Both the position numbers and the translations under genes were made by a program. A stretch of DNA of 53,431 nucleotides from an uncultured Clostridium sp. Lineage in GTDB: Bacteria; Bacillota; Clostridia; Clostridiales; Clostridiaceae. The notes beneath the pieces were generated by a model, which worked only from the letters and a program-made list of their open reading frames with translations, was not told where the DNA came from and ran no database searches. Position 1 is the first letter of the stretch. The number at the start of each line of letters is the position of its first letter. The DNA is taken from contig NZ_CAMQZG010000025.1 in the NCBI RefSeq assembly GCF_947039605.1, positions 1-53,431 of the forward strand. Reading direction: 5' to 3'. Shown here piece after piece: positions 43,671 to 53,420 of this stretch.

Positions 43671-43690
43671 GGAGGCTATTTATAGCCTCT
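43671..43690 (+). other. Hairpin between acpP and fabD
   Basis: AGGAGGCTA-ttta-TAGCCTCT is a perfect 8-bp stem followed by ATAATTTTAC. The weak T tail suggests partial termination or a 3' stabiliser, either of which would raise acpP mRNA relative to the downstream genes. Confidence 0.6.
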
Positions 43691-43719
43691 ATAATTTTAC
43701 TTAAAACTAGGAGGTTTAT

Positions 43720-44667
43720 ATGAAAAAGATAGCTTTTTTATTTGCAGGACAGGGGTCACAGTATATAGGTATGGGAAAAGATTTTTATGAATCTTTTGAA
43801 GAATGCAAAAAAATATATGAAATAGCTGATTCTGAATTAGGATTTAATTTATCTGATATTTGTTTTTATGATAAAGATGGAAAGTTAAATAAAACAGAAT
43901 TTACACAACCTAGTATTATTGCTACAAATATGGCTATACTAGAAGCACTAAAAAAATTTAATATTAAAACAGATATAAGTTGTGGGTTAAGTCTTGGAGA
44001 GTATTCTGCACTTATAAATGATGGGATGATTAGTTTTGAAGATGCTGTAAAGTTAGTGAAAAAAAGAGGTCAATTTATGCAAGATGCAGTTAAACCTGGA
44101 ATAGGTGGAATGGTTGCAGTCTTGAAATTAGAAAAAAAAGATATTGAAGAAATAATTTCAATATGTTCGAAAGATGGAATTGTTGAAATAGCTAACTATA
44201 ACTCACCAAGCCAAATTGTGATATCTGGTGATTTAAAAATATTAGATAAAGCTAGTGAGCTTATACAAGAACGTGGTGGTAGAGCAATTAAATTAAATGT
44301 TTCAGCGCCATTTCATTCATCTATGTTAGAAGCTGCTGCTAATAACTTATATGAGGAATTAAAAGATATTGAAATTAATAAACCTAATGGTATAGTTTTA
44401 TCTAATTTAAAAGGTGATTGTTATACAAAAGATGATGATGTAAAAATTATTCTTAAAGACCAAGTACAAAAATCAGTTTTATTTGTAGATAATATAAAAT
44501 ATATGCAAAGCTTAGGTGTAGATATATTTGTAGAAATAGGTCCAGGGAAAGTTTTAAGTGGATTTGTAAAAAAAATAGATAAAACAGCAACTATTCTTAA
44601 TATTGATACTATTGAAAGTTTTTATAAAACAATTGAGAAATTAAAAGAATTGGAGGTAATTACTTAA
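43720..44667 (+). CDS. fabD: Malonyl-CoA:ACP transacylase
   Basis: The protein has 315 residues. It moves malonyl groups from CoA to ACP. It shows the N-terminal FLFAGQGSQYIGMGKD, the nucleophile Ser91 in GLSLGEYSAL and the catalytic His in SAPFHSSM. It starts at ATG behind AGGAGG. Its stop overlaps the fabG start by one base. Confidence 0.97.
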   Translation: MKKIAFLFAGQGSQYIGMGKDFYESFEECKKIYEIADSELGFNLSDICFYDKDGKLNKTEFTQPSIIATNMAILEALKKFNIKTDISCGLSLGEYSALINDGMISFEDAVKLVKKRGQFMQDAVKPGIGGMVAVLKLEKKDIEEIISICSKDGIVEIANYNSPSQIVISGDLKILDKASELIQERGGRAIKLNVSAPFHSSMLEAAANNLYEELKDIEINKPNGIVLSNLKGDCYTKDDDVKIILKDQVQKSVLFVDNIKYMQSLGVDIFVEIGPGKVLSGFVKKIDKTATILNIDTIESFYKTIEKLKELEVIT

Positions 44668-45407
44668 TGCTAAAAAATAAAAATATAATAATAACAGGTG
44701 CAACTCGTGGGATAGGAAAAGCTATTGCTTTAAATCTTGCTAAAAAAGGCGCTAATATAGTAATTGGGTATAGAAATTCAGATAATGAAGCTTTAAAAGT
44801 AAAAACTGAGCTAGAATTACTAAATGTAAAAGTATTATTAGTAAAAGGTGATGTTAGTACTCCTGAATATGCAAAAGAAATAATAACTCAATGTAAAAAA
44901 GAATTTGGTAGTGTAGATATTTTAGTTAATAATGCTGGTATAACTAAAGATGGTTTAGTTATGAGAATGACAGAAGAAGATTTTTCTTCTGTTATAGATG
45001 TTAATTTAAAAGGAACATTTAATTGCTCTAAAGAAGCTGCTATTGTGATGTTAAGACAAAAAAGTGGGAAAATAATAAACATTTCTTCTGTTATTGGCTT
45101 AATAGGTAATGCAGGTCAAGTTAATTATGCAGCATCTAAAGCTGGAATACTTGGAATAACAAAATCATTAGCAAAAGAATTAGGCAGTAGAGGAATTACT
45201 GTAAATGCAGTTGCTCCAGGGTTTATTCAGACTGATATGACATCAGAATTATCAGATGCAAATAAAGATTTTATTAAAAATAATTTGCCATTGAAAAAAA
45301 TTGGGAAAGCCGAAGATGTTGCAAGTGTTGTTAGTTTCTTAGCCTCAGATGATGCTAATTATATAACAGGTCAAGTAATAAATGTTGATGGCGGAATGGT
45401 AATGTAA
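44667..45407 (+). CDS. fabG: 3-oxoacyl-ACP reductase
   Basis: The protein has 246 residues. It is an NADPH-dependent short-chain dehydrogenase. It shows the cofactor loop TGATRGIGKA, NNAGITKD, the catalytic Ser in NISSVIG and YAASKAG with the Tyr-x3-Lys pair, ending INVDGGMVM. It is translationally coupled to fabD (TAATG). Confidence 0.97.
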   Translation: MLKNKNIIITGATRGIGKAIALNLAKKGANIVIGYRNSDNEALKVKTELELLNVKVLLVKGDVSTPEYAKEIITQCKKEFGSVDILVNNAGITKDGLVMRMTEEDFSSVIDVNLKGTFNCSKEAAIVMLRQKSGKIINISSVIGLIGNAGQVNYAASKAGILGITKSLAKELGSRGITVNAVAPGFIQTDMTSELSDANKDFIKNNLPLKKIGKAEDVASVVSFLASDDANYITGQVINVDGGMVM

Positions 45408-45421
45408 GGAGTTTTATTAAT

Positions 45422-46666
45422 ATGGGAAATAGAGTAGTTATAACAGGTATGGGTGCTATTACACCTGTCGGAAATGATATTTTAAAGTTTTGGGAAAATA
45501 TAAAAGCTGGAGTTTGTGGTATTGATAAAATAGATGCAGAAAACTATTTTGATACAACAGATTTTAATGTTGATATAGCTGGTATGGTTAAAGATTTTAA
45601 TGCTGATGAGTATATTGGAAAAAAAGAAGCCAAAAGAATGGATAGATTTACACATCTAGCTATCAAAGCTGGAGATGAAGCACTTGAAGATTCAAAATTA
45701 GATATAAAGACTTTGAATGCTAATAGAGTTGGTGTCATTATTGGATCAGGAATTGGTGGAAATGCTACTATCGAAGAGCAAGTTACTAATTTAATAACTA
45801 AAGGACCAAGAAGAGTATCGCCTTTTTATATTCCTAGTTCAATAATAAATAGTGTTGCGGGAATGTTATCAATGAGATATGGAGCAAAGGGAATCGCTGC
45901 ATCTGTGGTTACAGCGTGTGCTAGTGGATCGAGTGCTATTGGAGATGCTTATAGACAAATAAAGCATGGTTATATGGATGTTATGATAGCTGGTGGTACT
46001 GAAGCTGCTATATTACCCTCTTCAATTGCAGGGTTTAGTAATTTAAAAGCATTAAGTACAACAAAGGATCCTAAAAATGCATCTATACCATTTGATAAAA
46101 ACAGAAATGGTTTTGTTATGGGTGAGGGTGCTGGAATTGTAATTTTAGAAAGTCTTGAAAGTGCAAAAAAAAGAAATGCTAAAATTTATGCTGAAATAGT
46201 AGGTTATGGAGCAACTAGTGATGCTTATCATATAACAGCACCAGCGCCTGATGGTGAAGGTGCTGCAAGAGCAATGGAGTTAGCTATCAATGAAGCCTTG
46301 ATAAACATTCAAGAAGTTGGTTATATAAATGCTCATGGTACAAGTACACCTATAAATGATAAAACAGAGACTAAAGCTATAAAATTATGCTTTGGTGATT
46401 ATGCAAATAATATTCCTATATCATCAACAAAAGGAATGACAGGTCATTTGCTTGGTGCAGCCGGTGCAATCGAAACAATTATTTGTGCAAAAGCACTAGA
46501 GGATAGTTTTATACCTGCTACTATAGGTTTAAAAACACAAGATGAAGAGTGTGATTTAGATTATGTCCCAAATGAAGGTAGAAATCAAGCTATTGAATAT
46601 GCTATGACAAATTCACTAGGCTTTGGTGGTCACAATGTATCACTATTACTTAGAAAATGGAACTAG
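45422..46666 (+). CDS. fabF: 3-oxoacyl-ACP synthase II
   Basis: The protein has 414 residues. It is the elongating condensing enzyme. It shows the nucleophile Cys166 in VTACASGSS, the first His in NAHGTSTPINDKTE and the second in KGMTGHLLGAAG. It starts at ATG behind AAGGAG. Confidence 0.97.
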   Translation: MGNRVVITGMGAITPVGNDILKFWENIKAGVCGIDKIDAENYFDTTDFNVDIAGMVKDFNADEYIGKKEAKRMDRFTHLAIKAGDEALEDSKLDIKTLNANRVGVIIGSGIGGNATIEEQVTNLITKGPRRVSPFYIPSSIINSVAGMLSMRYGAKGIAASVVTACASGSSAIGDAYRQIKHGYMDVMIAGGTEAAILPSSIAGFSNLKALSTTKDPKNASIPFDKNRNGFVMGEGAGIVILESLESAKKRNAKIYAEIVGYGATSDAYHITAPAPDGEGAARAMELAINEALINIQEVGYINAHGTSTPINDKTETKAIKLCFGDYANNIPISSTKGMTGHLLGAAGAIETIICAKALEDSFIPATIGLKTQDEECDLDYVPNEGRNQAIEYAMTNSLGFGGHNVSLLLRKWN

Positions 46667-46678
46667 AGGTGTAAATTA

Positions 46679-47185
46679 ATGAATTATAATGAAATAGAAA
46701 AATTAATAGAAAAAATAACTAATTCTGATATTAGTTTATTTGAATTGAATATAGATAATGTTTATTTAAAAATGGATAAATCACTTACAAGAACAAATAA
46801 TCAATCTGAAAGTGAAAAAAAGGAATTTAACACTATATCAAAAGAATCTTATGAAGTAGCTCAACCAATAAAAGAACTAAAGTCAATAGAAACAATAGTT
46901 GAAAGTAAAAAAGAATTAGCTATAGATGATACTATAAATAATGAGAACACTAAAATAATAACATCACCTATGGTTGGAACTTTTTACTCTGCACCAGGCA
47001 ATAAATTAGATGAGTTTGTAAAAATTGGTCAACTTGTAAAAGTTGGCGAAACACTTTGTATTATAGAAGCTATGAAATTAATGAATGAAATCGAAGCTGA
47101 TATTGCTGGAGAGATAGTTGAGATATTAGTTGAAAATGGTCAAATGGTTGAATTTGGAACTGAATTATTTAGAGTAAGGAGTTAA
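46679..47185 (+). CDS. accB: Biotin carboxyl carrier protein of acetyl-CoA carboxylase
   Basis: The protein has 168 residues. A variable, Glu/Lys/Ser-rich linker (about 38-90) leads to the biotinyl domain, with biotin-accepting Lys133 in [11 protein letters not shown]. It starts at ATG behind AGAGGTG. Confidence 0.96.
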   Translation: MNYNEIEKLIEKITNSDISLFELNIDNVYLKMDKSLTRTNNQSESEKKEFNTISKESYEVAQPIKELKSIETIVESKKELAIDDTINNENTKIITSPMVGTFYSAPGNKLDEFVKIGQLVKVGETLCIIEAMKLMNEIEADIAGEIVEILVENGQMVEFGTELFRVRS

Positions 47186-47190
47186 TTAGT

Positions 47191-47613
47191 ATGTTAGGAA
47201 TAAAAGAAATAAAAGAAATTTTACCACATAGATATCCTTTTCTTTTGGTTGATAAAGTTGAATTAATTGAAGAAGGTAAAAAAATAATAGCATATAAAAA
47301 TGTTACTGCAAATGAGGAGTTTTTCCAAGGCCACTTCCCTAATCATCCGGTTATGCCTGGTGTTTTAATAGTTGAAGCATTAGCACAGGCGGGTGCAATA
47401 GCATTGCTTACAATGGATGAATATAAGGGAAAATTACCATTATTTGCTGGGATAAATAAAGCAAGATTTAAAAAACAAGTTCAGCCAGGTGATGTTTTAC
47501 GTTTAGAGGTTGAAATTATTAAATTAAGAGGACCTGTTGGAATCGGGAAAGCAACAGCAACAGTAGATGGGAAAGTTGCTTGTGCTGCTGAAATAATGTT
47601 TGCTATACAATAG
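47191..47613 (+). CDS. fabZ: 3-hydroxyacyl-ACP dehydratase
   Basis: The protein has 140 residues with the hot-dog fold. It shows [13 protein letters not shown] and the active-site residues His48 ([13 protein letters not shown]) and Glu62 (VEALAQAGA). It dehydrates 3-hydroxyacyl-ACP to trans-2-enoyl-ACP. The reductase for that product is missing from this operon. It starts at ATG behind AAGGAG. Confidence 0.97.
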   Translation: MLGIKEIKEILPHRYPFLLVDKVELIEEGKKIIAYKNVTANEEFFQGHFPNHPVMPGVLIVEALAQAGAIALLTMDEYKGKLPLFAGINKARFKKQVQPGDVLRLEVEIIKLRGPVGIGKATATVDGKVACAAEIMFAIQ

Positions 47614-47625
47614 GATGGTGAAAAT

Positions 47626-48969
47626 ATGTTAAATAAAATATTAATTGCAAATAGAGGCGAGATAGCTGTTAGAATAATTAGAGCTTGCAAAGAGTTAGGC
47701 GTAGAAACTGTAGCAGTATACTCTGATATTGATAAAGATGCTCTTCATGTTAAATTAGCAGATGAAGCAGTTTGTATAGGTCCTTATATATCAGCAGAAA
47801 GTTATTTAAATATACAAAATATTTTAAGTGCATGTGTATTAACAGGTGCAGAGGCAATACATCCTGGATTTGGTTTTTTATCAGAAAACTCAAAATTCGC
47901 AAAAATGTGTGAAGAATGTAATATTAAATTTATAGGACCTTCATGGAATGCTATTGAACTTATGGGTAATAAAGCACGAGCTAGAGAAGTTATGAAGGCT
48001 GCTAATGTACCTGTTGTTCCAGGCTTTGAGGGCAGAATAGAAACAGAGATCCAAGGGCTTGAGATTGCAAAAGAAATAGGTTTTCCAGTAATGATAAAAG
48101 CAGCTGCTGGTGGTGGTGGGAAAGGAATTAGAGTAGTTAGATGTGCAGAAGAATTTATAGATAATTATAATAGTGCACGACTTGAAGCAAAAGCTAATTT
48201 CTCTGATGATACTATGTATATTGAAAAATTCATAGAAAATCCTAAACATATAGAAATCCAATTATTAGCTGATTCATTTGGAAATACATTACATTTCTTT
48301 GAACGAGATTGCTCTGTTCAAAGAAGAAATCAAAAGGTTATTGAGGAAGCTCCATCAACTATATTAACTGAGCAATTAAGAGTTGAAATGGGTGAAACAG
48401 CAGTAAATGCTGCGAAGGCTGTAGGTTATGAAAATGCTGGAACAATTGAATTCTTAGTTGATTCAAATAAAGATTTTTATTTTATGGAAATGAATACAAG
48501 AATTCAAGTAGAACATCCAATAACAGAGATGATAACAGGTATTGATTTATTAAAAGAACAAATAAAAATTGCTAGTGGATATGAATTAAATATATCTCAA
48601 GATGATTTAAAAATTAATGGTCACTCAATAGAATGTAGAATAAATGCAGAAGACCCTGAAAAAAACTTTAGACCTTCACCTGGATTAATAAAAAATGTAA
48701 TACTTCCAGGCGGATTTGGTGTAAGAGTAGATTCTGGTATCTACCCTGGCTATAAAATACCTCATTGCTATGACTCAATGATAGCTAAACTTATAGTTCA
48801 TGCTAGTACTAGAGATGAAGCAATTCAAAAGATGAAAAGGGCTCTAAGTGAATTTGTTGTTGATGGTATTAAAACGAATATAGACTATCATTTAAAAATA
48901 TTAAATAATGATAAGTTTATTTCTGGGAAATATGATACTTCATTTTTAGCAAATGAGTTGGTGGATTAA
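47626..48969 (+). CDS. accC: Biotin carboxylase subunit of acetyl-CoA carboxylase
   Basis: The protein has 447 residues and carboxylates biotin on AccB using ATP and bicarbonate. It shows the N-terminal [37 protein letters not shown]-grasp [35 protein letters not shown] and [12 protein letters not shown]. It starts at ATG behind AGGATGG, 12 bases after fabZ. Confidence 0.97.
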   Translation: MLNKILIANRGEIAVRIIRACKELGVETVAVYSDIDKDALHVKLADEAVCIGPYISAESYLNIQNILSACVLTGAEAIHPGFGFLSENSKFAKMCEECNIKFIGPSWNAIELMGNKARAREVMKAANVPVVPGFEGRIETEIQGLEIAKEIGFPVMIKAAAGGGGKGIRVVRCAEEFIDNYNSARLEAKANFSDDTMYIEKFIENPKHIEIQLLADSFGNTLHFFERDCSVQRRNQKVIEEAPSTILTEQLRVEMGETAVNAAKAVGYENAGTIEFLVDSNKDFYFMEMNTRIQVEHPITEMITGIDLLKEQIKIASGYELNISQDDLKINGHSIECRINAEDPEKNFRPSPGLIKNVILPGGFGVRVDSGIYPGYKIPHCYDSMIAKLIVHASTRDEAIQKMKRALSEFVVDGIKTNIDYHLKILNNDKFISGKYDTSFLANELVD

Positions 48970-48971
48970 AT

Positions 48972-49841
48972 ATGATAAAAAGTTTATTAGGAAAAAAGAA
49001 ATTTATAACAGTTAGTACAGTTAATTTAAAAGAAGAAGTTGAAGTTAAACCGAATATTCCAACGGGAATGTGGAGTAAATGTACTGGCTGCAATAATATA
49101 ATTTATACAGAAGATTTAAAAAAGAATTTATATGTATGTCCAAATTGTAATTTTCATTCTAGAATAAATTCTAAAATGAGAATTGCTAATTTGTTAGATG
49201 CTAATAGTTTTATTGAACTCAATGAAAGCTTAATTGGTAATGATCCATTACATTTCCCAGGTTATTCTGAAAAACTTAGTTCTGTTAAAAATAGAACTGG
49301 TTTAAGTGAAGCTGTAACTACTGGTTTTGGAAATATAAATAATACTAAAATTGTTATTTGTATAATGGATTCAGAAGTTTTAATGGGAAGTATGGGAAGT
49401 GCAGTTGGTGAGAAAATTACACGTGCTATAGAAATTGCAACTAAAGAAAACTTACCTTTAATTATATTAACCGCTTCAGGTGGTGCTAGAATGCAAGAAG
49501 GGATTTTTTCATTAATGCAAATGGCAAAAATCAGTGGGGCTATACAAAAATATTCAGAGAGTGGAAATCTTTATATTACAGTTTTAACTGATCCAACAAC
49601 TGGTGGTGTTACAGCTAGTTTTGCTATGGAAGGTGATATAATACTTAGTGAGCCTAATTGTACCATTGGATTTGCTGGTAGACGAGTTATAGAAAAAACT
49701 ATAAATGAAAAACTTCCAGATGATTTTCAAAAGTCAGAATTTTTACTAAAAAAAGGTTTTGTTGATAAGATAGTTTTTAGAAAAGATCTTAGAAACGTAT
49801 TAGATAGAATACTAAAAATGCATGAGGTGGATAATGAGTAG
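48972..49841 (+). CDS. accD: Acetyl-CoA carboxylase carboxyltransferase beta subunit
   Basis: The protein has 289 residues. The N-terminal zinc ribbon uses Cys37, Cys40, Cys56 and Cys59. The crotonase-like carboxyltransferase domain includes [19 protein letters not shown] and [13 protein letters not shown]. It starts at ATG, 2 bases after accC. Its last 8 bases overlap accA. Confidence 0.96.
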   Translation: MIKSLLGKKKFITVSTVNLKEEVEVKPNIPTGMWSKCTGCNNIIYTEDLKKNLYVCPNCNFHSRINSKMRIANLLDANSFIELNESLIGNDPLHFPGYSEKLSSVKNRTGLSEAVTTGFGNINNTKIVICIMDSEVLMGSMGSAVGEKITRAIEIATKENLPLIILTASGGARMQEGIFSLMQMAKISGAIQKYSESGNLYITVLTDPTTGGVTASFAMEGDIILSEPNCTIGFAGRRVIEKTINEKLPDDFQKSEFLLKKGFVDKIVFRKDLRNVLDRILKMHEVDNE

Positions 49842-50649
49842 AGAGTTAATAAGAACTATGGATCCTTGGGATAAAGTTTTAACAGCTAGAAGAATTGATA
49901 GACCTAATGCAGAATTTTATATAAATAATATATTTGATGATTTTATAGAGTTTCATGGTGATAGAAATTTTGCTGATGATAAAGCTATAATTGGTGGGAT
50001 TGCAAGAATAGGCAGTGCTAATTATACTGTTGTTGGTATCTGCAAAGGAAATAGTACTAAAGAAAATTTAGAAAGAAATTTTGGAATGCCTCATCCTGAG
50101 GGTTATAGAAAAGCTTTAAGGTTAATGAAGCAAGCTGAAAAATTCAAAAGGCCTATAGTATGTTTTGTGGATACGGCTGGTGCTTTTTGTGGAACTGGTG
50201 CTGAAGAGAGAGGACAAGGGCAAGCTATTGCTCAAAATTTAGTTGATATGATGGGGATAAAAGTTCCTATTATATCTATAGTTATTGGTGAAGGGGGTAG
50301 TGGTGGTGCATTAGCATTGTCTATTGCTAATAAACTATATATGCTAGAGCATTCAATATATTCAATATTATCCCCTGAAGGCTTTGCAACAATTCTTTGG
50401 AAAGATGTTACTCGTGCTAAAGAGGCTGCAGCAGTTATGAAAATAACAGCTCAAGATTTAAAAAACTTTGGAATTATTGATTCAATTATCAAAGAACCTT
50501 GGGGGGGAGCACATAAAAACCCTGGAAGAATGGCTATAATGTTAAAGAAAGTTATCATTGAGTCAATGTTAGAACTAAAGAGCAAAACAACTGAAGAAAT
50601 ACTTAATGAACGATATAATAAATTTAGAAATATTGAAAATACTTTATAA
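49834..50649 (+). CDS. accA: Acetyl-CoA carboxylase carboxyltransferase alpha subunit
   Basis: The protein has 271 residues. An ATG at 49822 is in frame, but the GAGGTGG site (49824-49830) points to ATG 49834, which overlaps the accD stop. It shows [44 protein letters not shown] and [15 protein letters not shown]. With AccD it transfers CO2 from biotin to acetyl-CoA. It is the last gene of the operon. Confidence 0.96.
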   Translation: MSRELIRTMDPWDKVLTARRIDRPNAEFYINNIFDDFIEFHGDRNFADDKAIIGGIARIGSANYTVVGICKGNSTKENLERNFGMPHPEGYRKALRLMKQAEKFKRPIVCFVDTAGAFCGTGAEERGQGQAIAQNLVDMMGIKVPIISIVIGEGGSGGALALSIANKLYMLEHSIYSILSPEGFATILWKDVTRAKEAAAVMKITAQDLKNFGIIDSIIKEPWGGAHKNPGRMAIMLKKVIIESMLELKSKTTEEILNERYNKFRNIENTL

Positions 50650-50660
50650 TATATCTAATA

Positions 50661-50695
50661 AAAAGGAGGTACTAAAATTTAGTATCTCTTTTTTT
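50661..50695 (+). terminator. Intrinsic terminator of the fab-acc operon
   Basis: GGAGGTACT-aaaattt-AGTATCTCT imperfect stem (G-T pairs) followed by seven T. Confidence 0.8.
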
Positions 50696-50764
50696 GCAAT
50701 CCTTTAAATAATTATTTTTTTTTTGGAAAAAATAATTATATAACAAAAGGAGGATTTTAAAATT

Positions 50765-51922
50765 ATGAAAAAGAATACGAAAAAGAATATGACTAAATTC
50801 TTAGTAATGCTAATAGCTATTATAACTTTATTTTCTATAGCTATTCCTGTATTTGCAGATACTGACCTTATAAAGGTTGAAGCTAATTCAGCTTTATTAA
50901 TAGAGGCAACAAGTGGTGATATAATATTCGAAAAAAATTCAAATGTTAAATATGCACCGGCGTCTGTTACAAAGGTTATGACTATGCTACTTACTATGGA
51001 AGCTATTGATTCTGGTAAAATATCATTTAATGATAAAGTAACTATAAGCGAAAATTCTAAAAGAATGGGTGGAAGCAGTATGCTTCTAGATACTGGAGAG
51101 ATACGAACTGTTGAAGATTTAATTAAAGGTGTTGGAATTGCATCTGGTAATGATGCTGCAGTTGCTCTTGGTGAATACTTAGGTGGAAGCGAAGAAAATT
51201 TTGTTGGAATGATGAATAAAAGAGCTAGCGAATTAGGTATGAAAAATACTCACTTTAAAAATTGTACTGGACTTCCTATAGATGGACATATATCAACAGC
51301 AAATGATATATCTATAATGTCTAGAGAATTACTTAAACATGAAAGTATATTAAAATATACAAGTACATACATGGAGACTATCTCAGAGGGGAGGAAATCA
51401 CCTATAGAGCTTGTTAATCATAATAAGCTAGTAAGATTCTTTAAAGGATGTGATGGTCTTAAAACAGGCTTTACACAAGAAGCTAAATATTGTATAACTG
51501 CAACAGCAAAAAAAGATGGTACTAGAATGATTGCAGTTATAATGGGTGCTCCAACTTTTAAAATAAGAAATAGAGATGCTAGTATGTTAATGAATTATGG
51601 TTTTTCAAAATATGAAACGCTAAAATTAGTATCAAAAGATGAAGAAGTGCAATTAGAATACTTAGATAAATCTAATAAAAAATATCTTATTCTAAAATCA
51701 GAAACTGATTTAAATGTGACACTTCTAAAAGGTATAAATACTGGCATAGAAGTTGAAATTAAAGTTAATGATAATTTAAATAAGATTAAGCGTGGAGATA
51801 TTGTTGGAAAATATATTTTCTACTTAAAAGATAAACAAATAGGAGAAGTTTCACTATATTCAGATAGAGATTGTAACTATAGTGGCTTTATAAATAAAAT
51901 AAAAAGATTATTTATGTCATAA
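50765..51922 (+). CDS. D-alanyl-D-alanine carboxypeptidase (DacF/PBP5 type)
   Basis: The protein has 385 residues. The signal peptide (basic start, hydrophobic 11-29) has a predicted cleavage after VFA near residue 31. Penicillin-binding motifs: SxxK as SVTK (67-70), SxN as SGN (127-129) and KTG at 233. The PBP5-type C-terminal beta domain follows (about 285-365), and the end is short and basic with aromatic residues (FINKIKRLFMS), suiting a membrane-attachment helix. It trims the terminal D-Ala from peptidoglycan. It is a single-gene unit starting at ATG behind AAAGGAGG. Confidence 0.95.
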   Translation: MKKNTKKNMTKFLVMLIAIITLFSIAIPVFADTDLIKVEANSALLIEATSGDIIFEKNSNVKYAPASVTKVMTMLLTMEAIDSGKISFNDKVTISENSKRMGGSSMLLDTGEIRTVEDLIKGVGIASGNDAAVALGEYLGGSEENFVGMMNKRASELGMKNTHFKNCTGLPIDGHISTANDISIMSRELLKHESILKYTSTYMETISEGRKSPIELVNHNKLVRFFKGCDGLKTGFTQEAKYCITATAKKDGTRMIAVIMGAPTFKIRNRDASMLMNYGFSKYETLKLVSKDEEVQLEYLDKSNKKYLILKSETDLNVTLLKGINTGIEVEIKVNDNLNKIKRGDIVGKYIFYLKDKQIGEVSLYSDRDCNYSGFINKIKRLFMS

Positions 51923-51932
51923 TAATAGTAAA

Positions 51933-51965
51933 GTAGCCGTTTTAATTTTTAAAACGGCTTTTTTT
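51933..51965 (+). terminator. Intrinsic terminator
   Basis: AGCCGTTTT / AAAACGGCT stem followed by T residues. Confidence 0.9.
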
Positions 51966-52031
51966 ATTGCGTTATCTAGTAATATTTTGATATTATAGAA
52001 TTTGAGATTTATTTAGTTAGGAGTACTTTAT

Positions 52032-52787
52032 ATGAAAATGCCAAAAATTAAAATTTCTAATTTTGATGGTCCATTTGATTTATTAATACATCTTATTAAA
52101 AAAAATGAAATGGATATAACAGATATTAGAATTGAAGAGATAATAAATCAATATTTAGATTACATATCATTAATGCAAGAACTTGATTTAGAAATAACAT
52201 CTGAATTTATAGTTATGGCTGCAACTTTAATAGAAATAAAATCTAAATCACTTTTACCAAAAGAAATTAAAGAAACAGATAGTAATGAAATTGTAGATTT
52301 AGAAACTGAACTAAAGCTGAAATTAATTGAATATACAAAGTTTAAAAAAATATCAGACTACTTTAAAAAGAAAGATTTAATGTATGGTGAAGTTTTTACA
52401 AAGAAAGCTGAGATTATAGAGTTAAAAGAAGATGTAGATATACTTTCTACAGAGTTTTTAAATAAAATAACTATGCGGACTTTATATACTATATATATAA
52501 ACCTCATACAAAGGTATAATGATAAGCAGAATACATCAAGTATAATAGAACGAAATATAAATGTAGATAAATATAAGGTTAATGATAAAATAAAATCTAT
52601 AAGAGCAAAAATGAAGTTAAATAGTATCATAAGATTTTCAGATTTATCTTATGAATGTGAATGTAAGTTAGAGGTTGTAGTTACATTTTTGGCTATTCTT
52701 GAAATGATAAAATTAGAAGAACTAAAAATAATGCAATATGATAATTTTGAAGAAATAATTATAGAAAAGGTGGAAATACATGAGTAA
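52032..52787 (+). CDS. scpA: Segregation and condensation protein A
   Basis: The protein has 251 residues. It is the kleisin subunit of the SMC-ScpAB condensin. The diagnostic N-terminus NFDGPFDLLIHLIKKNEMDI is followed by LVMAATLIEIKSK-type helices and a C-terminal winged helix (VTFLAILEMIKLEEL). It starts at ATG behind AGGAG. Its last 8 bases overlap scpB. Confidence 0.96.
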   Translation: MKMPKIKISNFDGPFDLLIHLIKKNEMDITDIRIEEIINQYLDYISLMQELDLEITSEFIVMAATLIEIKSKSLLPKEIKETDSNEIVDLETELKLKLIEYTKFKKISDYFKKKDLMYGEVFTKKAEIIELKEDVDILSTEFLNKITMRTLYTIYINLIQRYNDKQNTSSIIERNINVDKYKVNDKIKSIRAKMKLNSIIRFSDLSYECECKLEVVVTFLAILEMIKLEELKIMQYDNFEEIIIEKVEIHE

Positions 52788-53361
52788 TTACTCTGAACAG
52801 ATAGAATTCGAAGAAATTTCAAACAAAAATAAGATATATTCGATAATAGAATCTCTGCTTTTTGTTACTGGAGAACCTTTGTCAGTAAATGATATATCTA
52901 AAATAATAAAATGTAATTTTAGTGAAACGCTAAGTTATCTAAAAGAAATGACGATAATATTTGAAACTACAGAGGAACGTGGACTAAAAATAATATCAGT
53001 CAATGGGAAATATCAATTAGTTACTAAAAATGAAAATAGCGCCTTTATACAAAAATTATTAAAAAAGAATACACGTCAATCGCTATCACAAGCTTCTCTT
53101 GAAAGTTTATCTATAATAGCATATAAACAGCCTATTACTAGAATAGAAATTGATGAGATACGTGGTGTTAAAAGTGATAGTGCTATTCAAAGATTAGTTG
53201 AAAAAAATTTAGTTGAAGAAACTGGTAGAAAAGAAGTTGTAGGAAAACCTATCTTATATGGGACTACAGATGAATTTTTAAGACATTTTGCTTTAACTGA
53301 TATAGAAGAACTTCCATCATTAGAATTATATGCAGAGGCAGAAATAGAAGAAGAGAATTAG
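52780..53361 (+). CDS. scpB: Segregation and condensation protein B
   Basis: The protein has 193 residues. Two winged-helix domains: IIESLLFVTGEPLSVNDIS near the N-terminus, then SLESLSIIAYKQPITRIEID and RGVKSDSAIQRLVEKNLVEE with YGTTDEFLRHFAL, all typical of ScpB. It works with ScpA and SMC in chromosome compaction. It starts at ATG inside the end of scpA. Its stop codon sits in the 32-bp palindrome. Confidence 0.96.
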   Translation: MSNYSEQIEFEEISNKNKIYSIIESLLFVTGEPLSVNDISKIIKCNFSETLSYLKEMTIIFETTEERGLKIISVNGKYQLVTKNENSAFIQKLLKKNTRQSLSQASLESLSIIAYKQPITRIEIDEIRGVKSDSAIQRLVEKNLVEETGRKEVVGKPILYGTTDEFLRHFALTDIEELPSLELYAEAEIEEEN

Positions 53362-53380
53362 GTTAACCTAATTCTCTTCT
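53349..53380. repeat. 32-bp perfect palindrome over the scpB stop
   Basis: Sixteen bases on each side of TT|AA at 53364/53365 are perfectly complementary (AGAAGAGAATTAGGTT and its reverse complement). There is no spacer and no T run directly after it. Confidence 0.9.
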
Positions 53381-53381
53381 C

Positions 53382-53420
53382 AGGACGTCGACAAACTACA
53401 ATGTCGATGTCCTTTTTTTT
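53382..53420 (+). terminator. Intrinsic terminator of scpAB
   Basis: AGGACgTCGAC / GTCGAtGTCCT stem with a 10-base loop and a run of eight T. Confidence 0.93.
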
